Under the pieces are notes generated by a model. The model was given only the letters and a program-made list of their open reading frames with translations, searched no databases and was not told where the DNA came from. Positions 58,801-64,000 of a stretch of 64,000 bases of DNA are shown here, in pieces (position 1 is the stretch's first letter; each line of letters opens with the position of its first letter). The position numbers and the translations under genes were made by a program. This stretch comes from an uncultured Dorea sp. GTDB lineage: Bacteria; Bacillota; Clostridia; Lachnospirales; Lachnospiraceae. The stretch spans positions 186,001-250,000 of the forward strand of contig CAJTVU010000004.1 of NCBI GenBank assembly GCA_910580235.1, in the 5' to 3' direction.

Positions 58801-59703
58801 TTATTTTTTTCCGATTTTCTTTATCTCCCCGTCAAACACGACGGCTGCAGGGCCCGTCATATAGACTCTGTCCGCCTCTCTATCCCACTCGATCTGAAGC
58901 TCTCCCCCCAAGAGCCTCACTGTCACTTTATCTTCCGTCAGACCGTTCAGGATGCTCGCCACCACTGCCGCGCACGCCCCTGTCCCACAGGCAAGCGTCT
59001 CGCCGGAGCCTCGCTCCCACACGCGCATCTCCACCGTGCTGCGGTCGATCACCCGCACAAACTCTGCATTCACCCTCTGGGGGAATCTGGCATGATTCTC
59101 GAGCTTCGGGCCAATCTCCTCAATGTCCAGCCCCTTCACATCATCCATATAGATCACTGCATGGGGGTTGCCCATAGAAACGCATGTCATACGGTATTCT
59201 CTGCCATCAACGATGATAGGAGAATCGATCGCACGACCGCTGCTGCCTGTCTCAGCAGCGTTTACAGCCACATTTGCCTGCTCTCCCTTTTCCGCCCCGT
59301 CCAGAAGGACAGGGATATCCTCTGCCTCAAGGCGGGGCCTGCCCATATCGACTTTTACACAGGACACTTCCCCGTCCTCCACAGTCAGCTCCAGGCGCTT
59401 AATGCCCCCCAGCGTCTCCACGGAAATGCTCGTCTTATCTGTCAGACCATAGTCGTACACATACTTGCCCACACAGCGTATGCCGTTGCCGCACATCTCG
59501 CTGCGGGAGCCGTCGGCATTGTACATCTCCATCTCAAAATCTGCCGCCTTGGACGGATTGATCATAATCAGACCGTCCGAGCCGATCCCGAAGTGCCTGT
59601 CGCTTACGAACCGCGCCGTCTCAGGCGGGTCTTCTATCTTCTCTTTAAAGCAGTCCACATATACATAATCGTTTCCAAGTCCGTGCATCTTCGTAAATCT
59701 CAT
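58801..59703 (-). CDS. dapF: Diaminopimelate epimerase
   Basis: DapF converts LL- to meso-diaminopimelate for lysine and peptidoglycan synthesis. The start is ATG 59703 with GAGGGAAGAG upstream, giving 300 residues. The two catalytic cysteines are in MCGNGIRCVG (Cys71) and LACGTGACAA (Cys239), and MHGLGNDYVYVD is the N-terminal signature. It is about 25 residues longer than usual because of an insert at roughly residues 130-165. The C terminus is encoded in an A/T homopolymer-rich stretch. Confidence 0.96.
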   Translation of the reverse strand: MRFTKMHGLGNDYVYVDCFKEKIEDPPETARFVSDRHFGIGSDGLIMINPSKAADFEMEMYNADGSRSEMCGNGIRCVGKYVYDYGLTDKTSISVETLGGIKRLELTVEDGEVSCVKVDMGRPRLEAEDIPVLLDGAEKGEQANVAVNAAETGSSGRAIDSPIIVDGREYRMTCVSMGNPHAVIYMDDVKGLDIEEIGPKLENHARFPQRVNAEFVRVIDRSTVEMRVWERGSGETLACGTGACAAVVASILNGLTEDKVTVRLLGGELQIEWDREADRVYMTGPAAVVFDGEIKKIGKK

Positions 59704-59716
59704 ACGCTCTTCCCTC

Positions 59717-61177
59717 TTATTCCTTAGCTTTTCCTCCGGCACAGTAAATAACGAAGCCCAGGAACAGCACTGCAGCCGCCATCCATAATGTCAGCGCTGC
59801 CGTCCCTAAACTTACGAATTTGTCATAATACCCTTTCAGATAAATGACGGCAATGATAGCAGGAAGCATATAGGCCATGTAAAAACGAAGCCCGGACGGG
59901 AACCGGATCCCTCTCCCTTCATTGGCTTCCCTGATGAAATTGTCCCATCCCCAGCCATTCTTCCGCGAACAGAACCAGACGTACCCAAGGCTCCCAAGAG
60001 GAAGCAGATTATTGGACACGATGAAATCTTCAAGATCCATAATCGTGCTGCCCGCCCCAAGAGGCGCGGCTCCCGACAGGACATTGAAGCCCAGCACGCA
60101 CGGCATGCTTAAGATGATGATGGCTACAACATTCACCGCCACGCTCTTATTCCTCCGCCAGCCGAACATATCCATTCCAAAAGAGATAATATTCTCAAAC
60201 ACCGCCACAAGGGTGGAGAATGCGGCGAATGTGAGGAATAGGAAGAACAGCGCTCCCCAGACGCGGCCGCCCGGCATCTGGGCAAATATATTCGGAATTG
60301 TAATAAAGATAAGGCTCGGCCCTGCATCCGGCTGTATACCGTAGGCAAAACAGGACGGAATAATAATAAATCCCGCCATCAGCGCCACAAGCGTATCAAG
60401 CGCCGTAATGCTTAACGCTTCTCCCGTGAGCCTTTGCTCCTTCCCTATGTAGCTTCCAAAAATAAGCATCGCGCCGATACCGATGGATAAAGTAAAGAAC
60501 GCCTGGCTCATAGCCGCAAAGACCACATTCCCAAGGCCGATCTCCATCATTTTCTTAAAATCAGGGACCAGGTAGAATCGGATCCCCTCCCCCGCGCCGT
60601 CCATAAAAACAGAATGGACGGCCAGCGCCACCATAATAATGAGAAGCGCGGACATCATAATCTTCGTCACACGTTCAATGCCATTCTGAATCCCAAAATA
60701 GCATACCGCAAATCCAAGCACAGTGACAAGCGCCGTCCAGAATATCATAGTGGGCACATTGGCAAGCATGTTGGTAAACCCATCTCCTACCTCCTCTGCC
60801 GACGCCCCTGCAAATTCTCCCTTTATGCTCCTGTAGCAATAATATAGAAGCCAGCCGCCGACTGTCGTGTAGAACATCATGAGAAGGTAGCTTCCGACTA
60901 CGCCGATCCATTTGCCGACATGCCAGCGTGTCCCTTCCTGCTCCAGCACTTCAAAACTGCCTGCCACGCTTTTCTGGCTTCCGCGCCCTACGGCAAATTC
61001 ACACACAAGGACCGGAATCCCCATAATCAATAAGAATATCAAATATATGAGGATGAATGCGGCCCCGCCGAATTCCCCGCACATATAAGGGAACTTCCAC
61101 ACGTTCCCAATTCCGATGGCACAGCCTGCCGACACAAAAATGAATCCCAGGCGTGAGCCGAATCTTTCTCTCTCCAC
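59717..61177 (-). CDS. NSS-family sodium-dependent transporter
   Basis: The 486-residue protein has about twelve helices and the neurotransmitter:sodium symporter pattern at the start, SRLGFIFVSAGCAIGIGNVWKFPYM, spread over helix 1, with the unwound GIGNVWKFP region. Later AFFTLSIGIGAM and the helix 8 region are conserved. LeuT-like members import amino acids with sodium. The specific amino acid is unclear. It is followed by dapF after 13 bp. Confidence 0.93.
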   Translation of the reverse strand: MERERFGSRLGFIFVSAGCAIGIGNVWKFPYMCGEFGGAAFILIYLIFLLIMGIPVLVCEFAVGRGSQKSVAGSFEVLEQEGTRWHVGKWIGVVGSYLLMMFYTTVGGWLLYYCYRSIKGEFAGASAEEVGDGFTNMLANVPTMIFWTALVTVLGFAVCYFGIQNGIERVTKIMMSALLIIMVALAVHSVFMDGAGEGIRFYLVPDFKKMMEIGLGNVVFAAMSQAFFTLSIGIGAMLIFGSYIGKEQRLTGEALSITALDTLVALMAGFIIIPSCFAYGIQPDAGPSLIFITIPNIFAQMPGGRVWGALFFLFLTFAAFSTLVAVFENIISFGMDMFGWRRNKSVAVNVVAIIILSMPCVLGFNVLSGAAPLGAGSTIMDLEDFIVSNNLLPLGSLGYVWFCSRKNGWGWDNFIREANEGRGIRFPSGLRFYMAYMLPAIIAVIYLKGYYDKFVSLGTAALTLWMAAAVLFLGFVIYCAGGKAKE

Positions 61178-61192
61178 AGCTTTCCCCCTAAA

Positions 61193-61438
61193 TCAAAGTT
61201 TTACTGTCAGCGTCTTAGCGCTGACGCCTTCCAGCATGCCCAGCTTCCCCGACAGGGAGCTGGAGATATCTCCAGGCGCATCCAGGACTACGCTGATGAT
61301 CGATATGCCTCTGTCCCGGTACGGAAGCCCCATGCGGCCTACGATATAATTTCGGAATTCATGCAGCAGCTCGTTGACCAGCACTGCTGCTTCCTCATTT
61401 TTTACAATAATGCTGACGACCGATACTCTATTCTCCAT
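61193..61438 (-). CDS. TM1266-family (Fe-only hydrogenase system) regulator
   Basis: The start ATG 61438 gives 81 residues. The ACT-like pattern VSVVSIIVKNEEAAVLVNELLHEF, the core YIVGRMGLPYR and the end LSGKLGMLEGVSAKT match the TM1266 family, often named iron-only hydrogenase system regulator although biochemical proof is limited. It is small and lacks a DNA-binding domain. No hydrogenase gene is in the window. It is upstream of the NSS transporter with a 15-bp gap. Confidence 0.85.
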   Translation of the reverse strand: MENRVSVVSIIVKNEEAAVLVNELLHEFRNYIVGRMGLPYRDRGISIISVVLDAPGDISSSLSGKLGMLEGVSAKTLTVKL

Positions 61439-61598
61439 AAACGAATCCCTCTGCCTTTTTCTAAATATATCCATTCAATCATTATATGTCAAAACGAGAA
61501 TACAGGCAACGGTTTTACAAAAAAAATAGCATTTTCATGTTTTATCGTATATAATATCTTCAATGCATATATTTCTAAAAACGAAAGGACGGATTAGC

Positions 61599-62441
61599 TT
61601 GAGAACAAAAACGACTTCTTCTCTTCTTGTTTTATCCTGCGCCCTTCTTCTTGCCGGGTGCAGCCCTGCTGCTCCCGAAGAGCCGCAGGAGGAAGAAGAG
61701 ATCACTCTGGAAGACAAATATGAAGAAAGTACGATCACTGAGGCAGATGTCGAAAGCGACACTGTCCGCTGGATATGTTCCACCTATGCCATCGACACAG
61801 AATATAACGGCAAAGAGCACGGCGCTATCGGCGGCATCCTTCCAAAAGACAAAGCCGCACATAGAGAAGATGCAAGAAATGCCCTGGCTACTGACTGGAA
61901 TATACACAGCAGAGACGACGTAATGCCGATCCTGACCGCCGAGGCCGGAAACGGCCAGCGTGAAGCATATGAGCAATACGCAGAAGAGATGAAAGAGGAG
62001 GGGCTCATGGCTCTCTCCGAAGAAGAGCTTATGGAATCCCTCCCCCACAATCCAGACCGCTACCGTAAACAGGCCGTGTACCTTGCCTGGAAAAAGTACG
62101 GGATCCATGGGCTGGACGGCTGGGACTACTGCCGCTCCCTGCGCCTTTTAGGAGACTGCTATATCGCAGGATATGTCAATCTGGAAGAATGCCTTGGCCT
62201 GTCCCTCCCTATCGCAGAAGCGCTCCAGAAGCAGTATGACAGCTGGGAGGGCGTAGCCGAGAGCTATCTCTATGGCCATCAGTTCTGGAAGCAGGAACCT
62301 GTCGACGGCGAGTCTCCCACTCACGACTTCTGGGAGGCTTACCGCCGTTTAAGCTCCATGAAAGACGGCCCTTATTCCGTCCCTTATGACACTGTCCTTA
62401 CAGATACATGGACAGGATGTGGCGACGATGAAAAAGCCTGA
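61599..62441 (+). CDS. DUF1266 lipoprotein
   Basis: TTG 61599 is preferred because AAAGGA lies nine bases upstream; an ATG at 61563 would spoil the signal peptide. The 280-residue product has a lipoprotein signal ending LLAGC, an acidic linker (EEPQEEEEITLEDKYEE) and a DUF1266 domain with LAWDYCRSL-like WDYCRSLRLLGDCYIAGYV, SWEGVAESYLYGHQFW and WEAYRRLSS. DUF1266 is of unknown function. The gene is alone on its strand here. Confidence 0.8.
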   Translation: MRTKTTSSLLVLSCALLLAGCSPAAPEEPQEEEEITLEDKYEESTITEADVESDTVRWICSTYAIDTEYNGKEHGAIGGILPKDKAAHREDARNALATDWNIHSRDDVMPILTAEAGNGQREAYEQYAEEMKEEGLMALSEEELMESLPHNPDRYRKQAVYLAWKKYGIHGLDGWDYCRSLRLLGDCYIAGYVNLEECLGLSLPIAEALQKQYDSWEGVAESYLYGHQFWKQEPVDGESPTHDFWEAYRRLSSMKDGPYSVPYDTVLTDTWTGCGDDEKA

Positions 62442-62495
62442 AGAAACTTTCCCGGGAGATTATTCTCGGAAAGATGACTTTGGCATCGCCATATG

Positions 62496-63266
62496 TCAAT
62501 CTGGAATCTGACGGCCTGTCACGTCCATATGGTAATCCTTTTTTAAGATCAGCTGGGATACGGGGACAATCTCGTATCCTTTTTCCTGTAGTCCTGTGAT
62601 CAGCGATTCTAACGCCTGCGCTGTGTACTTAGCTCCATTATGGCACAAGATAATGGATCCGTTCCCTAAGTTTTTATGGTTCACCACTGTATTAATGATA
62701 CTGTCCACGCCATAATCCTTCCAGTCCAGACTGTCCACATCCCACTGGATAGTAAAGTACCCGTTCTTCGTGGCGTTCAGTACCACATTGTCGTCATAGT
62801 CCCCATAAGGCGGGCGGAACAATTCCATATCCTCCCCTGTCAGCAGCTTCACTTTCTCGTGGACTTTCATCAGCTCCTCTGTCTTCTGCTCGTCGGACAG
62901 CTGGGACATATTTTTATGGTTCTCACTGTGATTCCCCAGGTCGTGCCCTGCTTCATGTATAGCTTTCACATCGTCAGGAAAGCTTTCCACCCAGCCTCCG
63001 GTCATAAAGAAAGTCACCTGTATATCGTGCTTCTTTAGAATATCGAGTATCTTCCCTGTATCTTCGTTCCCCCACGCCGCGTCAAATGACAGGGCTACTT
63101 TCTTCTCATCCGTATCTACACAGTAAATTGGCAGCTCCCTCCCATTTACATTGCTGGACACAGACACATATCCCGACATATATCTTAGGCCGCCCGCCAT
63201 CGCCAGTACGCCCGCCAGCACCAGAATCCCTCTGTTTCTCCATTTTCGCTTTCTGTCTTCTCTCAT
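62496..63266 (-). CDS. Polysaccharide deacetylase, PdaB-like
   Basis: The 256-residue protein has an N-terminal membrane anchor and a NodB-type deacetylase domain. Visible motifs are SFDAAWGNEDT, GHDLGNHSENHKNM with the metal His pair, RPPYGDYDD, WDVDSLDW and ILCHNG. The FDAAWG form is typical of PdaB and related sporulation deacetylases that modify peptidoglycan or spore cortex. Context gives no operon partner, so a sporulation role is inferred from family. Confidence 0.9.
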   Translation of the reverse strand: MREDRKRKWRNRGILVLAGVLAMAGGLRYMSGYVSVSSNVNGRELPIYCVDTDEKKVALSFDAAWGNEDTGKILDILKKHDIQVTFFMTGGWVESFPDDVKAIHEAGHDLGNHSENHKNMSQLSDEQKTEELMKVHEKVKLLTGEDMELFRPPYGDYDDNVVLNATKNGYFTIQWDVDSLDWKDYGVDSIINTVVNHKNLGNGSIILCHNGAKYTAQALESLITGLQEKGYEIVPVSQLILKKDYHMDVTGRQIPD

Positions 63267-63376
63267 AAAATAAAACCCCAGAATATATACCGTTACTTCC
63301 AGTATATGTTCCAGAGTTTTGTCCTAAATCACATTTATTCAATTCTTCCCTCAGTGGGCAAACGAGATCCGCATAA

Positions 63377-64000
63377 TCACAAATCTATCTCAAGCTCCAC
63401 CGGGCAGTGGTCGGAGCCCATGACCTCGGTCCGTATCCCGGCGCCTATAAGCTTATCCTTTAAGCACTCCGACACACAGAAGTAATCGATCCTCCACCCC
63501 GCGTTCTTTGCTCTCGCGCTGAAGCGGTAAGACCACCATGAATAGATCCCCTCCATATCTGGATAGAAATATCGGAACGTATCTATAAAGCCCGCCTCCA
63601 GAAGCTCTGAGAACTTCTGTCTCTCTTCGTCTGTGAAGCCGGCGTTCTTCCGGTTCGTCTTTGGATTCTTAAGATCGATCTCCCTGTGCGCCACATTGAG
63701 GTCTCCGCAGAACACGACGGGCTTCTTCTCTTCGAGCTTCTTCAGATAAGCCAGGAAATCCTCCTCCCACCGCATACGGTAGGGAAGCCTTGCAAGCTCA
63801 TTCTGGGAATTGGGCGTATACACTGTCACTAAGTAGAAATCCTCATATTCCAGCGTAATAACCCTTCCTTCATGATCGTGCTCTTCCACGCCAATGCCAT
63901 ACGAGACAGAAAGCGCCTCCTTCCTGGCAAATATGGCCGTCCCGGAATACCCTTTCTTCTCTGCATAGCTCCAGTACTGATAATAGCCCGGAGTGTCCAG
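63377..64000 (-). CDS. xth: Exodeoxyribonuclease III, 3' part (5' end outside window)
   Basis: The frame is open to the window edge at 64000, so the N terminus is missing and 207 residues are visible. The exonuclease III/AP endonuclease family motifs are GDLNVAHREIDL, the region WWSYRFSARAKNAGWRIDYF and the terminal SDHCPVELE with the catalytic Asp/His pair. The visible beginning reads LDTPGYYQYWSYAEKKGYSG, matching the family. It repairs abasic sites and 3' blocks in DNA. The true length should be about 250 residues. Confidence 0.93.
   Translation of the reverse strand: MDTPGYYQYWSYAEKKGYSGTAIFARKEALSVSYGIGVEEHDHEGRVITLEYEDFYLVTVYTPNSQNELARLPYRMRWEEDFLAYLKKLEEKKPVVFCGDLNVAHREIDLKNPKTNRKNAGFTDEERQKFSELLEAGFIDTFRYFYPDMEGIYSWWSYRFSARAKNAGWRIDYFCVSECLKDKLIGAGIRTEVMGSDHCPVELEIDL

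Noticed and set aside
58791..58830. T-rich homopolymer stretch near the dapF 3' end as a phase-variable switch
   Set aside because: It encodes the last Lys-rich codons of DapF and the spacer after them; a length change would only alter the dispensable C terminus.
62171..62506. 16-bp direct repeat ATATGTCAATCTGGAA at 62171 and 62491
   Set aside because: One copy is in the DUF1266 gene and the other in the deacetylase 3' end. One 16-bp match is about what chance allows in a 64-kb window.

Overview
The window reads as a chromosomal segment of a moderate-GC, spore-forming member of the Lachnospiraceae (Clostridia), something like the Dorea, Mediterraneibacter or Clostridium scindens group. I infer this from the strong AGGAGG ribosome-binding sites, frequent TTG and GTG starts, a GerM-type lipoprotein, a Csp-like subtilase, a PdaB-like deacetylase, CIRCE control, an Fe-only-hydrogenase-type (TM1266) regulator and many Clostridia-type DUF proteins. 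No rRNA gene, CRISPR array or intact transposase is visible. Genus and species are not claimed.

Layout. 0.1-6.6 kb (minus): comEC, a GerMN lipoprotein, a WalK/WalR-like two-component pair, comEA and a YdcZ-type transporter. 6.7-11.7 kb (minus): arginine operon argC-GNAT-argJ-argB-argD behind a promoter covered by two ARG boxes. 11.8-13.4 kb: a PadR regulator and a HAAS-SEDS membrane protein. 13.7-14.9 kb (plus): argG with its own ARG boxes. 15.0-21.6 kb (minus): divergent LspA, small coiled protein, subtilase, ClpX, LigA and RluF. 21.6-24.9 kb: first polysaccharide O-acylation locus (DHHW, MBOAT, SGNH).

25.0-33.3 kb is an AT-richer accessory stretch. It holds two WYL regulators followed by an RtcB RNA ligase and an RlaP-type nucleotidyltransferase (a probable RNA-repair locus), a DUF5721 protein, a large orphan protein, a PadR/DUF2812 pair and a CPBP protease. 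33.4-39.9 kb: htpG with CIRCE and a 277-bp inverted-repeat element in its leader, then an FtsX-like ABC exporter. 40-48.9 kb: repeat-rich spacer, GNAT, a cobalamin riboswitch driving a DUF4430 protein and an ECF S component, a PurF-like protein lacking the catalytic cysteine, AIM24-like protein, murI, a second DHHW/MBOAT locus and a PcsB-like protein.

49-57.4 kb: a six-gene minus-strand operon (ribokinase, nucleoside hydrolase, sugar-type ABC importer, ADP-ribosylglycohydrolase-family enzyme). It is divergent from a LacI regulator fused to a ribokinase-like domain, and looks like a ribosyl-compound scavenging regulon. 57.4-58.6 kb: a 1-kb mini-element bounded by 45-bp direct repeats of the 3' half of tRNA-Pro, carrying a RelA/SpoT-domain gene overlapping a small gene. 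58.6-64 kb: tRNA-Gln, dapF, an NSS transporter, TM1266-like regulator, a DUF1266 lipoprotein, a polysaccharide deacetylase and the truncated 3' part of exodeoxyribonuclease III.

The best candidates for undescribed biology are the tRNA-Pro mini-element with its RelA/SpoT pair, the three-armed inverted-repeat element forming the htpG leader, the LacI-ribokinase fusion regulon, and the WYL/RtcB/RlaP locus. All functional statements rest on reading motifs by eye; no database search was run.
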